Shown here one piece after another: positions 12,396-25,464 of a stretch of 64,000 bases of DNA (the first letter of the stretch is position 1; every line of letters starts with the position of its first letter). This DNA is from Rehmannia glutinosa (taxonomy: Eukaryota; Streptophyta; Magnoliopsida; Lamiales; Orobanchaceae), in assembly GCA_016081115.2 (NCBI GenBank), contig CM071935.1:52934680-52998679 (forward strand). Reading direction: 5' to 3'. The notes beneath the pieces are model-generated. The model was given only the letters and a program-made list of their open reading frames with translations, was not told the DNA's origin and ran no database searches. A program made the position numbers and the translations under genes.

Positions 12396-15300
12396 TGTCA
12401 CGCCCCAAACGGGACGCGACGAACGATCCACAACTTAAATACAATGAACCAACAGTCCAGACAAATATCAATGAGAACCCAATAAGACAAAGTCTAAATA
12501 GCAGCGAAATAAAATAACAAGTACGAATAAATCTTATAGTCTACAATCCATCATCCAAGTTGCAACCCGAAAATCAACAAAGTATAGCATCTTAAAGTCA
12601 AAGGTCATATGCCCCTCAATTACAAACCCGAATGGAATGAAAAACAAAAGTCCGACAACAATATAAGAAAATAGTCCAATCAACAGCAAGAAGCCGTAAA
12701 TCCAACCAGCATAGTACAAGGTCTCAATCCAGAGAGCGGTTCAAAGATCTCCAACGAAATCCTCATCTAAGGTTAGAAAACGGTGGGGATGAGACAAAAA
12801 TCTCGGTGGATGGGGTGATCGTGTGCGAGTGTGGCGCAATATAGTTAATGTGAGAAAATAGTTATATGAAAACGCATGAGTATGATGCATGATTTCACCC
12901 ATAGACCACAAGCGTCGTGATAAAATAATACGATAGTATATTTATACAGTTCAAAAAAATAGTTCATGGTCACACAGACACTATGTGAATCAGTCATGAC
13001 AGGTAGGATTGTGTACGGAAGTGTAACGCCAATCCTATGCAAGGCAAATAATGGTTGCGTACGGATTTGTAGCGCCAACCAATGCAAAAAAGGTAGCGGT
13101 TGCGTACGGAAATGTAACGCCAACCAAAACGGGGACGATAACTCCGAATCGTGTGGATCGACAGCGATTCCTTCGTTCTTCCTTGTAACTCCCGATTAGT
13201 ATGGTCCAAGACCGCACCTTATCGCTCCGTAGGCAAAGACAAAATCCAAATGGAGTCTGGCGAGGCTCGGATCTATCATAATCATGATTATACCTCGATT
13301 ACGACCCGCTTCCCTGGACAAACTCCGTCCCTCGATTGCGGGATTAGGGACGATGGGGCCGAAGAGTGGAATAGCAATGAGTCAGCCTTGCCGGTTCCAT
13401 CCCCGACGTATCCATTCCGATTCGTGAGCTCGACACACCAAGTTGACTCAGCAGAAAGTAATTACAATTACAGTGATCAACCAGCAATGAGTATTATTGA
13501 TTCAGGGAAGAAGTTTAGGAAAAATTTTGAAAATGCGGGTGGCAATTATGGCGTTGGTGGAGTTTTTGGATGGAGATGATTATCGGAAGGATAAGCAACC
13601 TTCGATATCTTGAAAGATTGGGTGGGACATAAGTCCCGTTATAGATTCAATTAGCAAGGCGAGGAAGTCGCTCCGCGATCGGGTATTAATCGGTCAAATT
13701 GATCCGATAAGTCAGGGGTTTTTGGGAAAGTAAAATATTTAAATTAAATCTCCAAGTCAGAGAGTCCAGGGCTATTTTAGTAAAAGAGAAAATAATTTGA
13801 GTTAGGTCCTTTATAAAAGAAAAATTGAAATTTAGCCCCGTTTTGTAAAAACTAACACTTTTGGGGTTAAAAATTGAATAATTAAATATCCCGACCTTGA
13901 AAAATTATGAGGTCAGTTCCTAAATTCTCCAAATTGTCCAGAGATTCAGGTTTTTAAAGTTTTATGGTCGAGTTTTTATAAAAATCTCACATTGGCCCCA
14001 AGTTTGTAAAAATTGTCAATTCGGACCTTAAGTTTTAAAAATTCGGAACTCACAAACCGGAAGGGCTTTTAATGTGATTCCAGTTGAAAAATGTCACTAA
14101 GGTTGGTAGGATATTTGGAAAAAAGCAGTTTTTAAAAGCAATATGTGTAGGTCCTTCAACTTTTGAAAATATCATTTTTGTCCCATTTTAAAATAATTGC
14201 CCTTAAGGCTTTTAGGGGTCCAATTGTTATGTAATTTGAACCTTGGGTCCAAAATATAATTAAGTTATAGTTAAATTAGTATTTCCAGGTGCATGGGCTG
14301 CATAATTCCTGGAAATTTCATTTGGGTCCTCAAGTTTAATATTTTACACATTAGTCCCTCAAGTTTAGTAAAATTGCTTTCCAAGCCCTAACCACTTGGA
14401 TTTTTGGAATTACTTTTAAAATATGTAATTCCCAGTACCTTAAGAGTGAAAATTTCAAATTTTTAAGTTAAGGTCTGGTACAGTTTTAAAAATTTCAAAG
14501 TAGCCCTTAAACTTTCAAAATTTTACAATCTAGTCCTTGGGCTCTTAAAGGTTGATTTTATTTATCTTAAAACTCTTAAAACTTTATTAAAATGTCCAAA
14601 AGTCATTTTTGAACCTGAGTACAGTCCCAAATTTCGAAATTTGCAGAGGGGTCCTTTAACTTTTATTTTCTTGCAATTTAGTCCACCAACTTTCCATTTT
14701 TGCATTTTTAAGTCAAAAATTGAAATTTAATCAATTATGCTCGACTTTTCCAGGTTATAAGTCATCCAAAACATAGATTCTAAAGATCATACACATGCAT
14801 GTCCAAAACATACAAAATTTCATCAATTAAAACATTAAAGTGTACATGCATGCACCTAAAATTCAATAAATAATAATTTTGAGCAACTCTTGAGAATTTT
14901 CATGATTTGATATATAAAATTGACATGCAATATATAATTATATATATCTCAAGGCTCATGATTAAAGTCTCTACATGCATTTAATCAAAACACCTAAAAA
15001 TTGGAAAAATAATTTTTCCACCCACCTTAAATTTGGAAATTGTGAAATGAAAGGATAATTTCACAATTTTTGGATGAGGCTTCTTAGGTCAGCCCCTAAG
15101 TCAAGAAAATATCAAAATTTGGAGTTAGAAAAATGAGAGAAAAATTAAGGAGAAAAAGAAGGAAATAAGGAAATGAAAAGGACTACACTTTACCTTGTGT
15201 AGTAGATGTTTGGAGACTAGTTGAAGCTCAAAAATTGGAAATTTTGGCTCAACTCCAAAATCTCCTAAGGTCAGCCCCTATTTCTCAAAAATGAAAAAGG

Positions 15301-16468
15301 GGTGTTAAAATTTGAAAAAAATAGGAAGAGTAGGGAAGAAGGGGTCTAGTACACAATTCTTACCTTGTAGTCTAGTTTTCTCTACTATTTTCTTCTTCAA
15401 GCTTGAGGTCTTTCTTCAAAATGTTGTCAAGTTCAAACCTTCAAGCTCTTCTAAATGTACCTCCAAAACCAAATTCAAACTTAAGTTAAGAAGGTAGAAG
15501 AGATGAACAATGTGATATCAAAAAATGGATTGAAGCTAAAATTTCTTACCTTGTATGATGATGGTTCGATTTTTGTGTGAAGAATAGGGAGGAAAATGTT
15601 GAAATTTTTTCTAAGTATAGAAGAAGAAGGTGAAAGGAAGAATAGAGAGAAGTTGGGAGTTTAGAGAGAAGGAGGAGGATTTTTGTTAGAGGATAGATGT
15701 GTTAGATGAAATGAGATGAATTTTTCGACAAAATTAGGCCATATGGCCGTCCACTTCATGGAGAGAGGGGCAGAGGATTTTGATCAAATTGTGTCTTGTA
15801 ATTTGTCTCTTGCATGGAGACAAAAATGCAAGTCAAAGTGTGGGTCAATTGGAATTTGAGAGGAATGAGAAGAATGTTGGGAAGAATGGAATAAGTTGGG
15901 AAAAATAATAATAAAGAATTAGTGTATAAGATGATGTGTATAATGTTTGAATTAATGATATAATTATACACAAGATGACTAATATATGGTGTAGGTGTAC
16001 AAGAGTTGGATGATATTTTTATCCCAAAAATACCACCATGGCCGTCCACTTTGAGGGCAAATTGGTAATTCCATATTTTTTTTGTCCCAAATTTGATGAT
16101 AATAGATGAAATATATCAATTTCCAAAATATTTAGTGATTTCCTTGATCACTTGTAAGTCTCATGATCACTTAATCTAAATCAAAATCTTAATTTTATAA
16201 GGTAAAAGTCTCTAAATTAAATAGTCTCTTAAAATTCTAAGGTGGCTAATAAATACAAAAATAGTAGTAATGATCAATCAAGTGATCATAAATGAGGGAT
16301 AAAATTAAATAAGATCATGATCACAAATAATTAAATAAAATGAAATAAAATACAAAATGTATATATTATTATTAATTACCCGTCAAAATGACGCGATAAA
16401 ATAGTCGATCAAATGTTTAAACAACAATAAGGATTAATTAATAACTTCGGAAAAATCGGGGCTTCACA
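12396..16468 (-). repeat. Chromovirus 3' LTR (4,073 bp)
   Basis: The LTR is non-coding. Near 13004-13125 it has three tandem hairpin-forming units. From about 13700 to 14720 it contains many degenerate copies of the phrase AGTCC(C/T)TCAAGTTT (for example near 14153, 14327, 14352, 14648 and 14680), a common filler in long plant LTRs. The frames inside recur in the partner LTR and show no protein family, so they are not called as genes. Close resemblance to the partner LTR, including these frames, suggests a fairly recent insertion. Confidence 0.9.
13004..13125 (-). repeat. Three tandem hairpin units in the chromovirus LTR
   Basis: Units lie at 13004-13037, 13053-13080 and 13098-13125. On the plus strand, unit 1 is bounded by TAGGATT and AATCCTA, while units 2 and 3 are bounded by GGTTG and CAACC. 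The inner part (GTACGG...TGTAACGCC) is shared. The outer stems differ but each pairs with itself, which is compensatory change. The same three units occur in the other LTR at 22001-22123. Confidence 0.7.
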
Positions 16469-16486
16469 TCCTCCCCTCCTTAAAAG
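16469..16486 (-). other. Polypurine tract of the chromovirus
   Basis: In sense orientation this is CTTTTAAGGAGGGGAGGA, directly next to the 3' LTR. It primes plus-strand DNA synthesis during reverse transcription. Confidence 0.8.
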
Positions 16487-16525
16487 AATTTGGTCCCCAA
16501 ATTCTCTTCAGAATAGTTTTGGATA

Positions 16526-18059
16526 TTGATTCCTTATGTCTTATTCCATTTCCCACGTTGCGTCCTCGTCTCGGTTGTGGTTCTGCCACACCACTTTAAC
16601 CATCGGGATTTCTCTCTTACGTAACTGTCGTATCTGCTGATCAATGATCCGGATTGGCCTCTCGGTGTAGGATAGATTTTCCATTAGAGAAGGAGTATCT
16701 CGAGTGATGATATACTTAGGATCCGGTTGATACTTCTTCAATCTCGAGACGTGGAATACATCGTGCATTCCCGCATATGGTGCTGGTAACTCGAGTCTGT
16801 AGGCTAACTTCCCGATTCTCTGTAAAATCTTGTAAGGTCCAACATATCTCGGACTCAACTTGCCTCCTTTCTTCGGATTAATCAGTCCTTTCCGTGGTGA
16901 GAGTCTGAGAAATACTTCATCACCGACTTCAAATTCCAAATCCTTTCTTCTCTTGTCCGCGTAACTCTTTTGGCAGCTCTGAGCTATGCGAATCCGCTCC
17001 TTGATCAGCTTGACCTTCTCCATGGCTTCCTGAACTAAGTCGACCTTTGGAATCGAGGGCGACTTTCGTTTCTCTTTCGGAGTCCATTGGTCAGCAATCT
17101 CCCAGTGTAGTGGGGATCTACATTTTCACCCATACAATGCCTCGTAGGGTGCCATCCCAATCGTGGCTTGATAACTGTTATTGTAGGCGAACTCGGCTAA
17201 TGGTAAGTGCGAATCCCAACTTCCTTGAAAATCCAAGGTGCAGGCTCGCAACATATCTTCAAGGGTTTGAATTGTTCGCTCTGATTTGTCCATCGGTTTG
17301 TGGATGTCTTCTTTGTCTTTGAAACTTAGTGAGGTACCCAATTCCTCGTGCAAGCACTTCCAAAACTGAGACAAACCTCGGGTCTCTGTCGGATACTATA
17401 TCGACTGGTACTCCATGCAGTCGAATGATTTCTCGGATATAAATCTGTGCAAGTTTCTGCAAGCCATCAGTTTTCTTGATGGATAAAAAGTGTGTAGATT
17501 TCGTGAGTCGGTCTACAACCACCCAAATAGCATCATGGCCTCCTCTGGTCCTTGGTAGATCCGTCACGAAGTCCATCGTTATATGTTCCCATTTCCACTC
17601 GGGAATTCTCAACGGTTGTAGCAAACCGGAAGGTCGTTGGTGTTCTGCTTTTACTCGTTGACAAGTCAAACATCTCGCAACGAACTCTACTACCTGGTTC
17701 TTCATGTTTACCCACCAATAACTCCGTTTCAAACCCTTATACATCTTGTTTCCTCCAGGATGTATAGTGTATTTCGAGCGGTGTGCCTCCGCTAGGATTT
17801 TATTCCTAATTTGCTCGTCATTTGGTACACACACTCGATTCCGGAACCTGATAACTCCATCTTCAGGTACCGAGAATTCTGATCTTTCTCCTTTAAGTAT
17901 CTTCTCCTTTAGTTTTTGAAGATGTGTGTCTTTCTCTTGCGCTTCTTTGATCTCATTCAGCAGATTGGGTGTAACTGAAATGTTGGCACATGAAATCTGA
18001 GTATTGGTTCTTGTTAGATTCCAATTGCTCAGCTCTTTTAATGATTCCCACTCTCGAAT
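16526..18059 (-). pseudogene. Chromovirus integrase with GPY/F module and chromodomain
   Basis: Integrase inserts the element's cDNA. The HHCC zinc-binding part is near 17770-17660, ending CLTCQRVKAEHQ. The core follows with TMDFVTDLP (first Asp) and VSDRDPRF (second Asp), then a frameshift near 17370-17260. The Glu region continues as SERTIQTLEDMLRACTLDF in another frame at 17374-17126. The GPY/F module (YVGPYKILQRIG...LELP) and a C-terminal chromodomain (PIRIIDQQIRQLR...VVW...DEDATWEME) lie at 17023-16541. A TAA interrupts after WEME. Chromodomains of this class direct integration by binding histone marks; target choice here is inferred. Confidence 0.88.
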
Positions 18060-18658
18060 CATAAGTCTGGCTAAGCTCGCCTTTCTGCTTAGAGCGTCTG
18101 CTACGATGTTAGCTTTCCCGGGATGGTATTGAATATCAAAGTGATAGTCCTCAATCAACTCCATCCATCTCCGTTGTCTCAGATTGAGGTCTTTCTGGGA
18201 GAATAGATACTTCAAGCTCTTATGATCCGTGAAAACCGTGAATGTTGCTCCGTAGAGATAGTGTCTCCATTTCTTCAACGCGAAAACTATCGCTGCCAAT
18301 TCCAAGTCATGCGTTGGATAATTGGCTTCATACGGTTTGAGTTTTCGTGATGCATAAGCGATAACCTTTCCTTCCTACATGAGCACTGCTCCTAGTCCTT
18401 CTTTTGATGCATCACTGTAGACGACAAAGTTTTCGGTTCCCTTTGGAAGGGCTAAGACTTGAGTTGTAAGTCATTTCTTCAGCTCTTGGAAACTCGCCTC
18501 GCATTTGTTATTCCACTCAAACTTGACTTACTTCTGGGTTAGTCGAGTGAGTGGTCCGGCTATCTTGGAGAAGTCCTGGATAAATCTTCGATAATATCCA
18601 GCTAGTCCTAGGAAACTTCTGATTTCCGTTCTGCACTCGAGTTGTTTCCATTCTACCA
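18060..18658 (-). pseudogene. Chromovirus RNase H
   Basis: RNase H degrades the RNA strand of the RNA-DNA hybrid. The first catalytic region YSDAS is near 18425. The second conserved part is MELAAIVFALKKWRHYLYG at about 18305-18249, and the domain ends HPGKANIVADALSRK. In-frame stops occur between about 18530 and 18370. It sits directly downstream of RT in the same polyprotein. Confidence 0.85.
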
Positions 18659-19681
18659 CTATATGTACCTTGAAGGATCTACTACAATCCCAGTGCCGGA
18701 TACTATATGTCCCAAGAACGCGACTTCACTAAGCCAAAATTCGCACTTGCTGAATTTACCGTACAACTTATGCTCTTGTAGTGTCTCTAAAAAAATCTTC
18801 AGATGACGTTCGTGTTCTTCTCTAGACTTAGAGTATACGAGTATGTCATCAATGAATATCACTACGAATTGATCCAAATAAGGTTGAAAGACTCGATGCA
18901 TTATGTCCATAAATGCTGCTGGTGCATTCGTCAAACCGAAAGGCATTACTACAAACTCATAGTGCCCATATCGGGTTTGAAATGCAGTTTTGGAAATGTC
19001 TCCTTCGCGGATCTTCAGTTGGTAATATCCTTGTTGTAAATCAAACTTCGAGTACACCGTCGCTCCTTGAAGTTGATCAAATAGTTCGTCTATCCTCGGG
19101 AGGGGATATTTGTTCTTGATGGTCACACTATTGAGACCACGATAATCTATACATAGTCTTAATGTGCCATCCTTCTTTTTTACGAACAGCACAGGTGCTC
19201 CCCACGGAGACGTACTCGGTCGGATAAATCCCACATCCATCAGTTTCTGGAATTGCATTTTCAACTCTTGTAACTCAAGAGGAGCCATTCTATACGGTGT
19301 TCTGGCAATCGGGGCAGTCCCTGGCAACACCTCAATGGTGAACTCGACTTCCCTATCGGGAGGGGCAGTGGTGAGTTCTTGTGGAAATACATTCGTATAT
19401 GCTGATACTATAGGTACTTGGTTGATTTGTGTCTCAACCTTGGGTTTGTTAATTACAAACGCCAAGTACCCATGAGCCCCTCTAGTGATCGCCTTTCTCG
19501 CTTTCATTGCTGAAATGATTGGGGCAATCTTAACTCGTGCCCTTCCCGAAATCTCCACTTCGGGTTTTCCGGGTTCACATAGCTTAATGGACTTGTTATG
19601 GCAGTCCATTTGTGCATGGTGTGCAGATAACCAGTTCATTCCCAATATCACGTCGTATTCGGATATAGGTAATAAGATCAA
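18659..19681 (-). pseudogene. Chromovirus reverse transcriptase, with the end of protease
   Basis: This is the best-preserved part, 340 codons without a stop. It opens with the post-protease GMNWLSAHHAQMDC motif and continues through the RT domains: PWGAPVLFVKKKDGTLRLCI, DYRGLNSVTIKNKYPLPRID, SKFDLQQGYYQLKI and the catalytic FIDDILVYS. These are standard Ty3/gypsy RT signatures. The frame breaks after DPSRYI, where the RNase H connection continues in another frame. Confidence 0.95.
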
Positions 19682-19723
19682 ATCGGCAGGAAAGTTTATC
19701 TCAAAGCAATTTTAACCGCTGCA

Positions 19724-20076
19724 TTATAGATAATATGTTATCCGACTTGCACCCATAGGAGTTGACACTTCTAAGCATATAGGCATATGTTCCATGCATG
19801 CATGCAGTTTGTGTACAAAATGCGGTGCAACAAATGAATGCTTTGATCCAGGGTCGAACAATATTTTAGCGTAGTGGTTAGATACTAGAAGCGCACCTTC
19901 CACCACGTCTGTTGCCTCCCGAGCCTCCTGTCCGGCTAGTGCAAATGCTCGGCGGGCATCCTTGCCCGATTCCCCGGCCATTTCGGCTTCGTGGTTGCGT
20001 CTGTTTGGTTCGGTCATTGTACTTGGGCAATCTTGCAGCTGGTGCTGACATTACCACAGCGCAAACACCTTCCTTT
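19724..20076 (-). pseudogene. Chromovirus aspartic protease
   Basis: The protease cleaves the Gag-Pol polyprotein. The active-site motif is ILFDPGSKHSFVAPHFV, matching the DxGS.HSF pattern of plant chromoviruses. A stop at about 19720 separates it from the next frame, which resumes with the end of the protease and RT. Confidence 0.8.
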
Positions 20077-21009
20077 TTACGCCAACATTTGTCGGCAGTA
20101 TGTCCGGTTTCGGCAATGTGCACACTCTTGACCCGGCTTTCCTTGCACTCGGTCTCGTTCCTTTGTTGTTGCATTAATAAGCTGGTCCCTTTTGAAACTT
20201 AGCGGCGGTTTAGATGGTTGTCCCACATTTGTCCTCTTAAGACTGTTCGATGGCCTATTCTCATTGAATCTGTCCAATACGGTTGATCCCGACTCAATGC
20301 GAGAGTCGCTTTTACCGCGGCCGAGTAGGTTGCCGTTCAACAGATCAACAATCTGTTCTCAAGTTCGTTTTAATCCTCGAGTGAACTTGTAAAGCTTATC
20401 CTCTTCTTGATCGATTGTCCCTAGAACATACTTGGACAATCGGTGAAATTCGACTTCAGATCTTGAGCCACAGTCAGGTTCCCTTGCCTCAATCTATGGA
20501 ATTCATCCCGGCGCGCTTCCTTCACGACCTGGAGAATATATTGTTCATTGAATTCAGCCAAGAAATTTCCCCATGTTTTGATTACTCGATCCTGTTCCCA
20601 TCTCCTTTCAACTGCCCTCCACCGTCTCTCGGCACCGATTCTGCATTTAAATGTGACTCGAGTGCTCGTCGGAGTATTGAAGAGCATTGAAGATATTCTC
20701 CAGCTTCTCTATCCATTCTTCCGCTTTCACATCGTCCGGCTCTCCCAAGAAGGTTGGTGGGTCGAACCACAGGAATCACTCCAATGTGCGATCGTTCGCC
20801 TCTCGGGCGGGTTCGGGAGCACGGTGTTGAGGCTCTGCCTGTTGCCTCATAAACACCAGTATTTGCTGCAAGGCTTGTGCAGTCACATTGTCTCCTGCAG
20901 CAGGTGGAGGAGGTGGTGGTAATTCCGGAGAGGGTACCCGATCCCTGGGTACATCATCGTCTCCTCGTGGAACGCGGCGAGGTCTCCCACGTCCTCGATG
21001 TTCTACCAT
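20077..21009 (-). pseudogene. gag: Chromovirus gag
   Basis: Gag forms the virus-like particle. The start is taken at 21009, MVEHRGRGRPRR, with a Pro-rich run, then a stop near 20776. The retrotransposon-gag core (WGNFLAEFNEQYI...EFHRLRQGNLTV) lies at about 20585-20430. The zinc knuckle is broken by a frameshift: ECAHC in one frame and ETGHTADKC in the other near 20150-20080. The protein is therefore not functional as written. Confidence 0.85.
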
Positions 21010-21378
21010 TCTGTATCTTGGAGCGTTAGTTGCGATTTGCGAGTAAATGAATACAATAATGATTCGCGTAAAGCAAGTGATATCGCAGGGAAAGAAACAA
21101 CAAAACTAAGGCGAATCAGTCAAAGGTAAAAGAAAGGTAAGGAGAGAATAAGGAAAGAATGAATAAGGAAAATCAGTCAAGAATCAACTAAGTCAAGACA
21201 AGTATGACTATGAAATCTCAAAATATGCGTTCTAACTTAGTTCGAACATCAATAAGACAGTTCTATGCCAATTTGAAATCGATTTCACACTTAATTAGTC
21301 AAGTCGCGGTAATACCCAAAACACGATCGAGGGTCCTATCTCGGGTCACTCGGTGTAAGTTTCCATCTTACTACCCGA

Positions 21379-21390
21379 GCTCTGATACCA
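21379..21390 (-). other. Chromovirus primer-binding site (initiator Met tRNA)
   Basis: Read in sense this is TGGTATCAGAGC, eight bases inside the 5' LTR. It complements the initiator Met tRNA 3' end and primes minus-strand synthesis. Confidence 0.9.
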
Positions 21391-21397
21391 CTCTTAC

Positions 21398-24300
21398 TGT
21401 CACACCCCAAACGGGACGCGACGAACGATCCACAACTTAAATACAATGAACCAACAGTCCAGACAAATATCAATGAGAACCCAATAAGACAGAGTCTAAA
21501 TAGCAGCGGAATAAAATAACAAGTACGATAAATCTTACAAGTCTACAATCCATCATCCAAGTTACAACCCGAAAATCAACAAAATATAGCATCTTAAAGT
21601 CAAAGGTCATATGCCCTCAATTACAAACCCGAATGGAATGAAAAACAAAAGTCCGACAACAATATAAGAAAAGAGTCCAATCAACAAAGAAGAAGCGTAA
21701 ATCCAACCAAAGATAGTACAAGGTCTCACTCGAGCGGTTCAAGATCTCCAACGAAATCCTCATCTAAGGTTAGAAAACAGGTGGGGATGAGACAAAAATC
21801 TCAGTGGATGGGGTGATCGTGTGCGAGTGTGGCGCAATATAGTTAATGTGAGAAAACATTTATATGAAAACGCGTGAGTATGATGCATGATTTCACCCAT
21901 AGACCACAAGCGTCGTGATAAAATAATACGATAGTATATTTATACAGTTCAAGAAAACAGTTCATGGTCACACAGCACTATGTGAATCGATCAAAGACGG
22001 TAGGATTGCGTGCGGAAGTGTAACGCCAATCCTATGCAAGGCAAATAATGGTTGCGACGGATTTGTAGCGCCAACCAATGCAAAAAGCAAGTAGCGGTTG
22101 TGTACGAAAATGTAACGCCAACCAAAACGGGACGATAACTCCGGAATCGTGTGGATCAGATAGCGATTCCTTCGTTCTTCCTTGTAACTCCCTAGTCAGT
22201 ATGGTCCAAGACCGGCACCTTATCGCTCCGTAGGCAAAGACAAAATCCAAATGGAGCTGGCGAGGCTCGGATCTGTCATAATCATGATTATACCAAGATC
22301 ACGACGACCGTTTCCCTTGGACAAACTCCGTCCCTCGGTTGCGGGATTAGGACGATGGGGCCGGAAGAGTGGAATAGCAGCCGAGCTGCCCGGTTCCATC
22401 CCCGACATATCCATTCCGACTGTGAGCTCGACACACCAAGTTGACTCAGCAGAAAGTAATTACAATTGCAGCAACAACCAGCAATGAGTATTATTGATTC
22501 AGGGAAGCAGTTTAGGAAAAATTTTGAAAATGCGAGTGGTAATTATGGCGTTGGTGGAGTTTTTGGATGAAGATGATTATCGGAAGGATAAGTAATCTTC
22601 GATATCTTGAAATATTGGGTGGGACATAAGTCCCGTTATAGATTCAATTAGCAAGGCGAGGAAGTCGCTCCGCGATCGGGTATTAATCGGTCAAATTGAT
22701 CCGATAAGTCAGGGGTTTTTGGGAAAGTAAAATATTTAAATTAAATCTCCAAGTCAGATAGTCCAGGGCTATTTTAGTAAAAGAGAAAATAATTTGAGTT
22801 AGGTCCTTTATAAAAGAAAAATTGTAATTTAGCCCCGTTTTGTAAAAACTAACACTTTTGGGGTTAAAAATTGAATAATTAAATATCTCGACCTTGAAAA
22901 ATTATGAGGTCAGTTCCTAAATTCTCCAAATTGTCCACAGATTCAGGTTTTTAAAGTTTTATGGTCGAGTTTTTATAAAAATCTCACATTGGCCCCAAAT
23001 TTGTAAAAATTGTCAATTCGGACCTTAAGTTTTAAAAATTCGGAACTCACAAACCGGAAGGGCTTTTAATGTGATTCTAGTTGGAAAATGTCACTAAGGT
23101 TGGTAGGATATTGGGACAAAATCGGTTTTTAAAAGCAATATGTGTAGGTCCTTCAACTTTTGAAAATATCATTTTTGTCCCATTTTAAAATAATTGCCTT
23201 TAAGGCTTTTAGGGGTCCAATTGTTATGTAATTTGAACCTTGGATCCAAAATATTATTAAGTTATAGTTAAATTAGTATTTCCAGGTGCATGGGCTGCAT
23301 AAGTCCTGGAAATTTCATTTGGGTCCTCAAGTTTAATATTTTACACATTAGTCCCTCAAGTTTAGTAAAATTGCTTTCCAAGCCCTAACCACTTGGATTT
23401 TTGGAATTACTTTTAAAATATGTAATTCCCAGTACCTTAAGAGTGAAAATTTCAAAATTTTAAGTTAAGGTCTGGTACAGTTTTAAAAATTTCAAAGTAG
23501 CACTTAAACTTTCAAAATTTTACAATCTAGTCCTTGGGCTCTTAAAGGTTGATTTTATTTATCTTAAAACTCTTAAAACTTTATTAAAATGTCCAAAAGT
23601 CATTTTTGAACCTGAGTACAGTCCCAAATTTCGAAATGTGCAGAGGGGTCCTTTAACTTTTATTTTCTTGCAATTTAGTCCACCAACTTTCCATTTTTGC
23701 ATTTTTAAGTCCAAAATTGAAATTTAATCAATTATGCTCGATTTTTCCAGGTTATAAGTCATCCAAAACATAGATTTTAAAGATCATACACATGCATGTT
23801 CAAAACATACAAAATTTCATCAATTAAAACATTAAAGTGTACATGCATGCACCTAAAATTCAATAAATAATAATTTTGAGCAACTCTTGAGAATTTTCAT
23901 GATTTGATATATAAAATTGACATGCAATATATAATTATATATATCTCAAGGCTCATGATTAAAGTCTCTACATGCATTTAATCAAAACACCTAAAAGTTG
24001 GAAAAATAATTTTTTCACCCACCTTAAATTTGGAAATTGTGAAATAAAAGGATAATTTCACAATTTTTGGATGAGGCTTCTTAGGTCAGCCCCTAAGTCA
24101 AGAAAATATCAAAATTTGGAGTTAGAAAAATGAGAGAAAAATTAAGGAGAAAAAGAAGGAAATAAGGAAATGAAAAGGACTACACTTTACCTTGTGTAGT
24201 AGATGTTTGGAGATTAGTTGAAGCTCAAAAATTGGAAATTTTGGCTCAACTCCAAAATCTCCTAAGGTCAGCACCTATTTCTCAAAAATGAAAAAGGGGT

Positions 24301-25464
24301 GTTCAAATTTGAAAAAAAAATAGGAAGAGTAGGGAAGAAGGGGTCTAGTACACAATTCTTACCTTGTAGTCCAGTTTTCTCTACTATTTTCTTCTTCAAG
24401 CTTGAGGTCTTTCTTCAAAATGTTGTCAAGTTCAAACCTTCAAGCTCTTCTAAATGTACCTCCAAAACCAAATTCAAACTTAAGTTAAGAAGGTGGAAGA
24501 GATGAACAATGTGATATCAAAAAATGGATTGAAGCTAAATTTTCTTACCTTGTATGATGATGGTTCGATTTTTGTGTGAAGAATAGGGAGGAAAATGTTG
24601 AAAATTTTTCTAAGTATAGAAGAAGAAGGTGAAAGGAAGAATAGAGAGAAGTTGGGAGTTTAGAGAGAAGGAGGAGGATTTTTGTTAGAGGATAGATGTG
24701 TTAGATGAAATGAGATGAATTTTTCGACAAAATTAGGCCATATGGCCGTCCACTTCATGGAGAGAGGGGGAGAGGATTTTGATCAAATTGTGTCTTGTAA
24801 TTTGTCTCTTGCATGGAGACAAAAATGCAAGTCAAAGTGTGGGTCAATTGGAATTTGAGAGGAATGAGAAGAATGTTGGGAAGAATGGAATAAGTTGGGA
24901 AAAATAATAATAAAGAATTGGTGTATAAGATGATGTGTATAATGTTTGAATTAATGATATAATTATACACAAGATGGCTAATATATGGTTTAGGTGTACA
25001 AGAGTTGGATGATATTTTTATCCCAAAAATACCACCATGGCCGTCCACTTTGAGGGCAAATTGGTAATTCCATATTTTTTTTTGTCCCAAATTTGATGAT
25101 AATAGATGAAATATATCAATTTCCAAAATATTTAGTGATTTCCTTGATCACTTGTAAGTCTCATGATCACTTAATCTAAATCAAAATCTTAATTCTATAA
25201 GGTAAAAGTCTCTAAATTAAATAATCTCTTAAAATTCTAAGGTTATAAATACAAAAATAGTAGTAATGATCAATCAAGTGATCATAAATGAGGGATAGAA
25301 TTAAATAAGATCATGATCACAAATAATTAAATAAAATGAAATAAAATACAAAATGTATATATTATTATTAATTACCCGTCAAAATGACGCGATAAAATAG
25401 TCGATCAAATGTTTAAACAACAATAAGGATCAATTAATAACTTCGGAAAAATCGGGGCTTCACA
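21398..25464 (-). repeat. Chromovirus 5' LTR (4,067 bp)
   Basis: It matches the 3' LTR along its whole length with scattered substitutions and small indels. It contains the hairpin trio at 22001-22034, 22050-22076 and 22096-22123. No genes are seen inside. Confidence 0.92.

Larger units (their letters stand above)
12396..25464 (-). mobile_element. Full-length Tekay/Del-like chromovirus (Ty3/gypsy), minus strand
   Basis: The element is 13,069 bp with two ~4.07-kb LTRs (12396-16468 and 21398-25464) and a perfect 5-bp target duplication CAAAT (12391-12395 and 25465-25469). In sense orientation the LTR begins TGTGAAGCCCCG and ends GTGTGACA or GCGTGACA. The primer site complements initiator Met tRNA and a polypurine tract borders the 3' LTR. 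Order gag, protease, RT, RNase H, integrase, chromodomain identifies a chromovirus, and the very long LTRs fit Tekay/Del. The polyprotein carries several stops and frameshifts. Confidence 0.92.

Noticed and set aside
13151..13579. 142-codon open frame in the chromovirus LTR
   Set aside because: It is inside the LTR, the partner LTR has a disrupted version, and it overlaps structured repeats; no family resemblance.
15312..15497. Lys-rich frame starting MKKIGRVGKKGSS, also at 24299
   Set aside because: It is duplicated only because both LTRs are copies; low complexity and no known domain.
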